Program-made: the position numbers and the translations under genes
Assembly: GCA_963786945.1 (NCBI GenBank)
Contig: CAWBAO010000004.1
Location: 682,001 to 746,000 of the forward strand
DNA length: 64,000 nt
Reading direction: 5' to 3'
From: JADKCZ01 sp963786945
GTDB lineage: Bacteria; Myxococcota; Myxococcia; Myxococcales; Anaeromyxobacteraceae
Notes under the pieces: generated by a model
What the model was told of the DNA's origin: nothing
Seen by the model: the letters and a program-made list of their open reading frames with translations, nothing else
Databases searched by the model: none
Part shown: positions 36,802-44,870 of the stretch, in pieces
How positions within the stretch are numbered: the stretch's first letter is position 1
How the letters are laid out: every line of letters begins with the position of its first letter

Positions 36802-37938
36802 TCACCCTGGCGTCGCCGGCGACGAGGTGCGGCTCGGCCCGGAGCACCCCGCAGCGCGTTCGCCAGCCCCTGGGCGACGCTGCGGGTGACGCCGCAGAGG
36901 AGCGAGTTGGCCGTGGAGACCCTGCCGACGCTCGAAGAAGAAGACGCCCGTGTCGCCCCGCTCGAACGAGGTCGACTGCCAGACCGGGCGGTTGTCCCTG
37001 GTGGAGAGCGCGGTCGCGGAGAACTCCAGGACGGGAACGGCCGACTCGTCGTAGACGTGCACGTTGCCCGCCACCACCACGTCGGCCTCCAGCACCCCCA
37101 GGGCGATCCGGGCCGCCTCGTGGGTCACCCCGCCCTCCAGGATCACGTGGTGGTCGAGCAGCGTGGCGCGCACCACGCCGGGCTCGATGACCTTGAGGCC
37201 TGGCTCCACCACCAGCTGCCGGACCAGGGCCAGCAGCGCCACCTCCCCGGCGTCGCGCCTCCCGGTCTCGTTGACGAAGGGGACCACCGCCACGCGCACG
37301 CGCTCGGGCCCGAAACGGACCGGGCGCGCATAGGCCGAGCGCGGGCGGGACTGTGACCGTCCGGGCAGGTGTCGGCCGGCGGCTGCGTCCCGCCAGGAAG
37401 CCCTCCAGGGAGCCGACCAGCCGCGACACGGCCGATCCGCTCGAGCTTCTTCGGGTCGCGCACCATCCCGAAGTTCAGGAAGCCGGGGTGCTCGTCGCCG
37501 GCCATGCGCGACGCCGTCCATCCAGAGGATCTCCGGCTCGTCCGCCGTGGAGACGAGCCGCATGGTGGCGGCGAAGAGCGGTGGGTCCATCGCGCTGCGG
37601 AGGTCGAGCGAGGCCAGCAGGATCGAGTCCACGCCCAGCTCCTCGCGGGCCGCCCTGGCCGTCGGCCGGTCCACGCCGCCGGTGTACCGGACCCGGTGCC
37701 GGGCCAGGAACTGGGCGACCAGGTCGCCCGAGACGACGTCCAGCCCCCGGCCGAGCAGCGCCTGCTCGAGGGCCGCCTGCACCTGCGGCATCGCCTCCGG
37801 CCTCCCGCTCAGGTTCGCCAGCGGGAAGAGGGCCATGCGCCGGGCCGGTGACGGCGCCGCGGCTGGGGCGGCGGACCCGGGTGCGCGCAGCCGGCCGCAG
37901 CCGCCAGGAGCAGGGCGGCGGCGAGGCGTGCCGCGCGC
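36802..37938 (-). CDS. Lipoprotein with two FPxxN/CsgG-like domains (frame breaks, ends approximate)
   Basis: A hydrophobic core with a lipobox (LLLAAAAGC) starts just below 37938, but no good start codon is visible in that frame, so the true start is uncertain. After a frame change come RMALFPLANLSGRPEAM and LGVDSILLASLDLRSAMDPP, then a second similar domain with VAVVPFVNETGRRDAGEVAL, VEPGLKVIEPGVVRATLLDH and EADVVVAGNVHVYDESAVPV. The pattern 'conserved FxN strand, low-affinity helix, GTV strand' resembles CsgG/GNA1162 lipoproteins. The C-terminal end is also blurred by shifts near 36935 and 36850. It directly follows the related gene at 37939. Confidence 0.6.
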   Translation of the reverse strand, partial: ARGTPRRRPAPGGCGRLRAPGSAAPAAAPSPARRMALFPLANLSGRPEAMPQVQAALEQALLGRGLDVVSGDLVAQFLARHRVRYTGGVDRPTARAAREELGVDSILLASLDLRSAMDPPLFAATMRLVSTADEPEILWMDGVAHGRRRAPRLPELRDGARPEEARADRPCRGWSAPWRASWRDAAAGRHLPGRSQSRPRSAYARPVRFGPERVRVAVVPFVNETGRRDAGEVALLALVRQLVVEPGLKVIEPGVVRATLLDHHVILEGGVTHEAARIALGVLEADVVVAGNVHVYDESAVPVLEFSATALSTRDNRPVWQSTSFERGDTGVFFFERRQGLHGQLAPLRRHPQRRPGAGERAAGCSGPSRTSSPATPG

Positions 37939-38508
37939 CTACTTGAAGAGCTTGTTGAGGAGGTCATTGACCGCCGCCTCGGTCACCTGGTTCATGGGGG
38001 TGCCGCCGCTGCCCAGGAGCCGGTCGGCCGTGCTGACACCGCCCTGCGTGCTGGAGGCCGCCCAGACCACCTTCCCGGTGGCCGTCTCCATGATCTGGAT
38101 GCTCAGCGAGACGATGTTCCCGGAGGCGGTGCCCGAGCGGACCTCGCCATACTCCCTGACCGTCCCGGTGACGATGGCGTCGACCTTGAGCACCTTCCCG
38201 AGCTTCACGACCTCGTCGATGCTCGGCGAGGAGGGTGCGCCACGCCGGCCGTGCCCAGGGTGCGCACCACCTCGCCGTGCGGGACCACGTAGACGGCGCC
38301 GGTCGCCAGGAGCATGGTGACGAAGACGTCGCGGACCCGCTCGGCGGCCGCGGTCTCGCGGGAGAGGTTGACGAACGGCAGGACCGCCACGGAACTCATC
38401 GAGCCGAAGTCCATCTCCTTGTCCTGGTAGCGAGGCGCCGGCGCGGCACAGGCGGCCAGGAGGGCCAGGGCGGCCACACGGGGCGGAGAACTCGGCGGGA
38501 CGAGTCAT
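37939..38508 (-). CDS. CsgG/GNA1162-like lipoprotein (two frame breaks)
   Basis: After the start at 38508 one shift near 38485 leads into AALALLAACAAPAPRYQDKE, a lipobox. The mature protein has MSSVAVLPFVNLSRETAAAE, VFVTMLLATGAVYVVPHGEV, and after a second shift near 38235 VLKVDAIVTGTVREYGEVRS, ASGNIVSLSIQIMETATGKV and VVWAASSTQGG, the layout of CsgG, LpoB and GNA1162 family lipoproteins. CsgG forms the curli secretion pore; most relatives only share the fold. Repaired length is about 189. It sits between the barrel gene and a second related lipoprotein. Confidence 0.75.
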   Translation of the reverse strand: MTRPAEFSAPCGRPGPPGRLCRAGASLPGQGDGLRLDEFRGGPAVRQPLPRDRGRRAGPRRLRHHAPGDRRRLRGPARRGGAHPGHGRRGAPSSPSIDEVVKLGKVLKVDAIVTGTVREYGEVRSGTASGNIVSLSIQIMETATGKVVWAASSTQGGVSTADRLLGSGGTPMNQVTEAAVNDLLNKLFK

Positions 38509-38544
38509 GTCATGGCGGTCTCTCCTCGAGCTGGTGCCGGCTGG

Positions 38545-40796
38545 CTACAGGGGCACGCTGAGGCGGACGTTGAAGGCGCGGGAGCGAGGCTGGTGTTGGT
38601 GGCCCCGGTGGTGGAGTCGAGCCAGTTGTAGGTCGCCTCCAGGTAGCTGCCCCTGCGGAAGTTCCACCGCAGGTAGGGTCCTCCCTGGCGGGTCTGGATA
38701 TCGTTGCTGGTGTCCAGCGTCTCGGTGAAGGCGGCCGAGAAGACCAGCTCTCCCTGCGAGAGCGGCGAGAGGCTGCCGTTGAAGGCCAGCAGCGTGTACC
38801 AGCGCCCCAGGTTAAACACCCGCGACGCGGTGGCCGAGAGCGAAGAGGATCTGGAGGGGAGCCCAGCTCACGCCTGCGTTGAGCGACTTCTGGAGGATGA
38901 CCGCGTCGGGCAGGGGCAAGCCCGTGACCTGGTCGAGGCCCGGCATGGCTGACGCGCTGCTCGGAGTAGGAGGCCGATCCGTTGAGGGTCAGCCTCGGGT
39001 TCGGCACCAGCGAGAAGCCCACCGTCCCGGTGGCCTGCCGGTTGTCCCCCCGTTCGCCAGCGTCCCCAGCGCGTAGGAGAGGTTGGCGTTGAGGTTGACG
39101 CCGCGATACGGGTCGACCCGGCCGAAGAAGATGAGGGCGTTGTTCCAGCGAGGAGCCTCCGCGAACTGCTGGCTCTGCCCGTAGTAGCCCAGCGTGGCGC
39201 TGGCCTCGGGGATCGGCTGCGCGGCGACCTCGGCGGAGTAGCGCAAGGTGGCTTCGTGGCCCTTGCCGCTGTCGCCGTCGGTCCGGTCGAGCCGGGCGTT
39301 GAGGTTGAACACCCGCCCCAGGGGCTGGGTCAGGGAGAGCCCGTTGGTGATGGCGTAGGTCACCGGGACCGACCCCTGGCTCCGGTGGCTCAGGAACCCC
39401 TGGAAGTCGTATGCCAGCCGGGAGCGGATCAGCTCCGCCTTGACCGACGCGCTCAGCGTCCCCTGGACGGTCGAGGCCGCGGTGGTCCGCGCCGAGGTGG
39501 CCGTGGTGACCAGGGCGGCCTGGAGCTCGGTGACGAAGATGGACTGGAACTGGGTGTTGGTGGTGACGCCCGGCGGCCAGCGGCTGGACTACCACCTTGA
39601 GGTACCTGGCCTCGACCTGCGCCACCGGGATGGCGAAGCGATTCAGGTAAGGGTCGAACGTCGCCAGCCCCGTCACCGCCAGCTGGGTCCAGTTCAGGTT
39701 GTCGGCGCTCTGCCAGGCGGTGAAGGTGAGGGCGCCGGCCACGCCCGCGGGGAGCGTCCGGTCGACGAAGAGGAAGAGCGCGTTGACCGGGGTCACCGAG
39801 TCCACCAGCTCGAGGCCGACGTCGCGGGCGTCGGTGTCGCCGGCGAGCGTGGGCCCATAGCCGATGTTGAGCCCCGCGCTGGCGGCGGTGTCGCCGTCGA
39901 TGACCGCGCCGTTGACGCTGAGCGTGATCCGGCTCGGCAGCGCCGGGAAGGTCTCGGTCGCGCTCAGCCCCCGGTACGGGGTTACCCGGTCCTCGACGGT
40001 GGCGCCGGGCTTGAGCAGGTGCGCCTCCTCGACGTGACTGGCCCACCCGGTAGTCCGCGCTGGCGCCGAGGCGGCCCTCGAGGAACTGGTCGGTCCACGA
40101 AGCCAGGGCCGTGCTGGCCCGAGGATCTTCGACTCGCTGCCGCCCAGCCGGTCCAGGGTCGTCGTTGTAGCCCAGGTTGTAGCGAAGGTGAAGCCGGCGC
40201 AGGTCGTAGCAGAGGTTGAGGTACCCCGAATCCGAGGAGGTGTCGGCGGCTGAACGATCCGGGTCGAAGCGATCGGACGTGGGACACGCCGAAGATCGAG
40301 CCTCGGCAGGTCGTCCGGACGCCACGACGCGGCGGCGCCGAAGGTCTGGCGGACCAGCGTGAGGCCGGGGCTGGTCGTGCCGGCGAGCGGGCGTCCAGCT
40401 CGTCCTGGGCTCGCTCGTAGCTCAGGTTGCCGTTGAGGACCCGATCACCGCCGGTCAGGCGGCCGTAGACCCGCCACCGGTCGTCGCGGAGGTTGCTCTC
40501 GACGCCATCGGACAGGGCGGACGCCTGCAGCCGGGCGAACGACCCGTCGGCGTAGAAGCGCAGGAGCGGGAGCAGGTCCTTGCGCAGGGTCAGGTAGAGC
40601 CGGGTCTCGGTCCCGTTGCCATCGAGCCGGGACTCGGTGCCCCGACTGGTCCGTCGAGGTCTGCTCGTTGACTGAAGTAGTTGACGTCGAGCCCTGAGGT
40701 TCAGGTCGTCCGGCCCGGACCGCGGGGCCGGGGAGGCCCCCGGCGACCAGGAGCACCAGCAGGGCGGTACCAGCGCGCCGGGCGGACGGTCGCCAT
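38545..40796 (-). CDS. Large outer-membrane beta-barrel, candidate porin of an electron conduit (many frame breaks)
   Basis: About 745 residues from the ATG at 40796 with a signal peptide seen after a shift (GTALLVLLVAGGLPGPAVRA). Many amphipathic strands follow: TETRLYLTLRKDLLPLLRFY, WRVYGRLTGGDRVLNGNLSY, LCYDLRRLHLRYNLGYNDD, ATLRYSAEVAAQPIPEASAT, GVNLNANLSYALGTL and the terminal AFNVRLSVPL. A central insert near 39600-39800 (ALTFTAWQSADNLNWTQLAV, RYLKVVVQPL) looks like a discoidin-type (F5/8) domain. Length and strand number suit a barrel able to sheath a cytochrome, as MtrB or OmbB do, but I see no direct sequence match to those. At least six shifts occur. Confidence 0.75.
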
Positions 40797-40803
40797 GAGG
40801 GAC

Positions 40804-42225
40804 TCAGCGACGCTCGCCGGACAGGACGACCTGGTAGGGGCGGCCCGGAACCTCGAAGCACGGCGAGCGCCTTCGCGGTGGCCAGGTCCAGGGCCACCAC
40901 CGCGCCCCGGTCTGGCATCACTCCGAAGAGCACGTTCTCCACGTCGTCGATGGCCATCTGGCCGACGGGCCCGGGGACGTCGAGCCGGCTCACCGGCAGC
41001 AGCGAGAACGGGATCGAAGATTTGGAGCCGACCCCGAGTCCCGGCTCGACACGTAGACCAGGTCCGTCCGCGGATCGACCTTGAGGCCGCCCAGCCCCCA
41101 GCCCGACCAGCATCCGATTGACGACCCGGAGGTCCGGGAGGGAGAGCACCAGCAGGTAGGTCGATGAGGCGTGGACCACGTAGAGCCTGGTTGCCGGCCC
41201 GGTTCTGCGCCACGCGGATGGGCCGGGGATCGGTCGGGATGGTGGCCGCCACGCGCCCGCTGGCCCAGGTCGAGCAGGGTGATGGTGGCCGAGCCCTGGT
41301 TGACCACGAAGGCGCGCTGCCCGGTGCGATCGAGGAGCAGGGGGCCGGGCTCGTCCCCGACCTGGACCCGGGCGACCTCCATGTCCGACGACGGCTCGAA
41401 GAAGCTGGCGCTGGCCGAGCCCCGGTTGACCACCACCAGGGTCCGGCCGTCCGGGGAGAGGCGCCAGCTCCCGGGGCTCATCGCCAGGGCGCAGGTTGAG
41501 GCGGCGCAGCTCGCGGCCGGAGGAGACGTCCATGACCTGCACCGCGTCCTCGCCGGAGAGGGCCACGTAGAGCCGGGTCCCCTGGGCGTCGAGGGCCAGC
41601 CCCTCGGGCGCCCGTCCGGTGGGGAGCACGGCCACGACCTGGCGGGCCCGGCGATCGAACAGGGCCACGCCGTGGGTCGCGGTGTCGCTGGCGTAGCCCA
41701 GGAGCTGCGGGACGGCGGCCCGGGCCACCGACAAGGCGAAACGTCGGCTCGAAGGCGTGCTCGGCGCGGACCGCCGAGGCCGTCCTCCAGCGGAGGCGTG
41801 CAGCACCGTGGCGCCTCCAGCGGCAGCGGTGAACGCGCCGGCCAGCAGCGTGGGCTGGCCCGGCACCAGCAGTGCCGACGGGGCGCGGTCCGGTGCCACC
41901 GAGGCGCTCCTGAAGCGTCACCCGGATTCCCGTGTAGGTCCCGGGCGCCAGCCGGCCCCAGGCGATCGAGGCGCTGGGACGGGGCTTCGGTCCCCGAGAT
42001 CTCGGCGCTGGCCAGCGTGAGGGGAACGGCCGAACCGTCCGAAGCGACGGCGGCGACCGCCGCGAAGGTGAAGGCGAGCGGCCGGGCGCTGGACTTGAGG
42101 GGCTGCAGGTAGAGGTAGACCTCCGCCTCGCCCTGCACGGGATCGGTCATCGCCGCCGCGGGGCGGTGGGTCAGGCACCCTGCCATGGCCATGGCGAGGA
42201 TGGCTGGCGCGAGCAGGAACCTCAT
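40804..42225 (-). CDS. YVTN/YncE-type beta-propeller lipoprotein (frame breaks)
   Basis: The ATG at 42225 has GGAG upstream and gives a lipoprotein signal (LLAPAILAMAMAGC). A first beta domain (EAEVYLYLQPLKSSARPLAF) precedes propeller blades GVALFDRRARQVVAVLPTGR, LYVALSGEDAVQVMDVSSGR, WRLSPDGRTLVVVNRGSASA, AFVVNQGSATITLLDLGQRA, YLLVLSLPDLRVVNRMLVGL and DRGAVVALDLATAKALAVL, the YVTN-repeat pattern. Shifts occur near 41930, 41760, 41480, 41240, 41185, 41025 and 40860. The stop lies 8 bases before the porin start. Probably a surface or periplasmic scaffold. Confidence 0.8.
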
Positions 42226-42256
42226 GCGCACTCCGGATCGGTTTGCCCGTGGACTG

Positions 42257-42319
42257 TCGATGACCCGGAAAGGAAAGGCGATGACCTGGAAAGGAACGTC
42301 GATGACCTGGAAAGGAAAA
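42257..42319. repeat. Three tandem 21-bp repeats
   Basis: Three units start at 42257, 42278 and 42299, each reading close to GATGACCTGGAAAGGAA with minor changes. The 21-bp period equals two DNA helix turns, so equivalent faces line up. The array is between the omcS-like gene and the propeller lipoprotein gene, 32 bases upstream of the latter's start. Confidence 0.8.
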
Positions 42320-42344
42320 GGGGGGCCCCTTCTGGCGCCCCCCC
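42320..42344 (-). terminator. Intrinsic terminator after the OmcS-like gene
   Basis: On the minus strand a C/G-rich stem (six G against six C, 42320-42325 with 42339-42344) is followed by CTTTTCCTTTCC. It is 42 bases after the omcS-like stop, which would limit read-through into the downstream conduit genes and allow a higher level of the filament subunit. Confidence 0.65.
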
Positions 42345-42385
42345 TCTCCTAGCACGGCTGCGAAAGCGCCTGCATCAACGAACGG

Positions 42386-43684
42386 CTAGTCCTTCGCGTG
42401 GCACTTGTTGCAGAGCTGGCGCTGGAAGCCGCCGGCGCCGAAGGCGGCGGCCGGACGACCGTAGTAGCCGGCCGTCCACATGGCGACGGAGCGGCCCGCC
42501 GTGTAGATCGACTGGCTGTTGGTCATGAAGCCCGGCACGTCGTTGCCCGGGTACGCCGCCAGGCCGGTGGAGGTGTCGGCGCGGGTGATGAACTCGTTCC
42601 CTTCGTACCAGCGGAGCGCCTCGGGGAAGGCCGAGGCGTGGGCGCGGTGGCAGGAGAGGCACATCACCGTGTCGACCGAGGCCGGGCCGCCCAGCTGCGA
42701 GTTGTTGTTGCGGGCGTGGCCTTGAGGGCGGTGAAGCTGCTGGTGTTCTCGGCGAACGGGGTCAGCGAGCTGTAGGAGGAGGCCGCGGCGCCGGTCATGA
42801 TGCCCGAGGAGACGTACGTGCCGTAGTTCGGCGGCGATGGTCGAGCCGAGCCCCTGGTCGATCGGGTGGACGTAGTTGCCGGCGGAGTGCATGTCCGGGT
42901 GGCAGGTGGCGCACCACTGGCCGATCGTGCTGGTGCCGGCGTCGTTGGCCGTAGGCGACGCGGACCTGGTTGGTGGCCTCGGTCTGGTTGTAGGTGCTCG
43001 GGGCGCTGGCGAGGACGTAGCCGGCGAAGTTCACGCCCTGGGTGGTGTCGCCGCCGCCGCGGAGGATGCGGTAGTGGCCGACGGCCTGCGGTGGCGGTGG
43101 GGACGGCGCTGTTGCAGTAGGAGCCGGAGCCGACGATGGGCGCGCCCGTCCTGGCCCACGTGTAGCCGGTGTCGCCACCGAGGCGGCGGACCTTGCCGTG
43201 CGGGTCATGGCAGCTCTGGCAGCCGAGGCTGGGACGCCGAGAAGGTCCCGCCGGGCGCCGTGGTGTTGACGGGGTCGGCGGTGAAGCCGGGCGCGAAGTC
43301 GGCGGCGACGATGTTGTGGCCGTGCGTCTCGCCGCCCTCGCGTAACCACCGCGGTGCCGCGCGACCGAGGTAGGTGAAGGTCATGCTGACCCAGGAGAAG
43401 TCGCCGCCCGGGGTCATCTGCGCCGGGATGCCGGACGCCGGGAGCGGGTTGGTGGCGACGTGGTAGCTGCTCTGGCCCGAGCCGGCCCCGTGGCAGGACA
43501 GGCAGGTCGAGCTCTGGTCGGAGCCGACGAGCAGGAAGCTCCCGCCCGCCGCCGGGGAGTGCATCGAGTGACAGCCGGAGCACTCGGCGACGCCGCCCGA
43601 GTGGAACGCGTAGGCCTGGCTGAAGCCGAACGCCAGCGCGGCGGCGGCGACCAGACGCAGGATGCTGCTGAGCCTCTTCTGCAT
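42386..43684 (-). CDS. omcS: OmcS-type hexaheme extracellular cytochrome (nanowire subunit) with frame breaks
   Basis: About 432 residues, the same length as the Geobacter sulfurreducens OmcS precursor. GAGGAA precedes the ATG at 43684, then a signal peptide ending SQAYA. The mature start FHSGGVAECSGCHSMH is nearly that of OmcS. Six CxxCH motifs occur: CSGCH, CLSCH, CQSCH, CATCH, CLSCH and CNKCH. Other shared blocks are MTPGGDFSWV, CHDPHGKVRRL, PSTYNQTEATNQVRVAYG, CLSCHRAHASAF and the end QRQLCNKCHAKD. OmcS monomers polymerise into micrometre filaments with stacked bis-His hemes. Shifts near 43230, 43095, 42955, 42830 and 42720 are likely sequence errors. The NHL gene is directly upstream. 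Confidence 0.92.
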
Positions 43685-43752
43685 GGTGAATTTCCTCACT
43701 CTTTGCTGCTTGGTTGGACTGCCGCGTGACGCTGGGGACTGCTTCTTCGTCT

Positions 43753-44707
43753 TCACTGCTTCAGTGATGCCTGAGCTTCTGAGCCTGACGACGGAACCAC
43801 GACCCGGTAGACGACCACCCCGCCGACCGACTGGGCGACGGCCACCCAGCCATCGCCGGCGACGATGGACTTCGGCTTCCGCAGGCCAGCGGACTGCGAC
43901 CCGGTGGCGCGGAACTCGCCGAGGAAGTTGAAGTCCTTGTCGAACGCGATCACCGCGCCCTTGAGCGAGTCGGCCACGTAGAGGTTGCCGCGCTCGTCGG
44001 CGGCGATGCCGTTGGCGATGTTGAAGCGGCCCGGGGCCCCGCCCGGCCTTGCCGAAGGACCGCACCTCGCCCTCCGGCGGCACCACGTAGGCCTTGAAGA
44101 GCGACGCGATGGTGAGGAGCAGGTTGCCGTGCCGGTCCACGTTGAAGCCGGAGATCCCGGTGTCGTTCCTCTTCTTCTCGTCGAAGCCGAGCCGCTCGGC
44201 GAGATCGTGGAAGGCCACCACGGCGCCGCTCGGCTCGATCACCAGGACCTGCATGGCCCCTCGGGAGGCCAGGTAGATGAGGCCGTTGGCGTGGACCATG
44301 GTGTCGGGCCGGAAGCCGGCGGGCGTGCTCGACGGGACGATGCGCCCGAGGAACTCGCCGCGCGAATCGCAGCGGGACAGGACCCAGCCCTCGGCCATGT
44401 CGCTCAGGACCACCAGGTCGCCGTCGTCGAGGACGGCCACGCCCTCGATGCCCCCCAGCGCCTCGTTCTGGCCGAAGGCGTAGATCTCGAGGCCGGCGCG
44501 GTTGAAGACGCGCACCATGCCCCCGGAGACCGTGTAGATCTCGTGGGCCTGCGGGTCGTAGGAGAGCTCCAGCCAGCCCGAGGCGATCCGCCCGGTGAGG
44601 CTGGAGAGCGTGTAGGCATACGAGGCCGCGAAGCCCGTGGCCTGGACTGCCGCCAGGACTGCGGCCGGGAGGGTCATCGCCAGGGCTGTGAAGAGTCCGC
44701 GGTTCAT
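43753..44707 (-). CDS. NHL-repeat protein preceding omcS (one frame break near 44045)
   Basis: About 317 residues with a signal peptide (LAMTLPAAVLAAVQATGFA). Blades include WLELSYDPQAHEIYTVSGGM, GIEGVAVLDDGDLVVLSDMA, MVHANGLIYLASRGAMQVLV, GFNVDRHGNLLLTIASLF and SIVAGDGWVAVAQSVGGVVV. One extra base near 44045 breaks the frame before MADSLKGAVIAFDKDFNFLG. As I recall, an NHL-repeat gene also precedes omcS in G. sulfurreducens, which supports orthology of the locus. No Shine-Dalgarno is seen at the ATG at 44707, and a sigma-54-like site lies very close. Role unknown; perhaps a filament assembly or capping factor. Confidence 0.85.
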
Positions 44708-44723
44708 GCGTGACGCGGGGGTG

Positions 44724-44738
44724 TGCAACCCACGTGCC
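44724..44738 (-). promoter_or_regulatory. Candidate sigma-54 promoter of the NHL-omcS unit
   Basis: On the minus strand the sequence is GGCACG-N4-TTGCA, matching the -24/-12 consensus TGGCACG-N4-TTGC(A/T) with exact GG-N10-GC spacing. The predicted start, near 44713, leaves only about six bases before the ATG, so the message would be nearly leaderless. It is the only such match I found upstream of the cytochrome series. Confidence 0.4.
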
Positions 44739-44870
44739 CCGCCGCGGCCTGAAGAATCTCAGCAAATCAGTTCATTGCATGACAGTCGCCGAAGCCGGAT
44801 GTGGGGCACTTCCCCCAGATCTGCGTCAGGTGGCCCACCTACATGGGGCTTCGTTCCCCCTACATCGACG

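Noticed and set aside
42257..42319. CRISPR-like repeats
   Set aside because: Units are 21 bp with no unique spacers, and there are no cas genes nearby.
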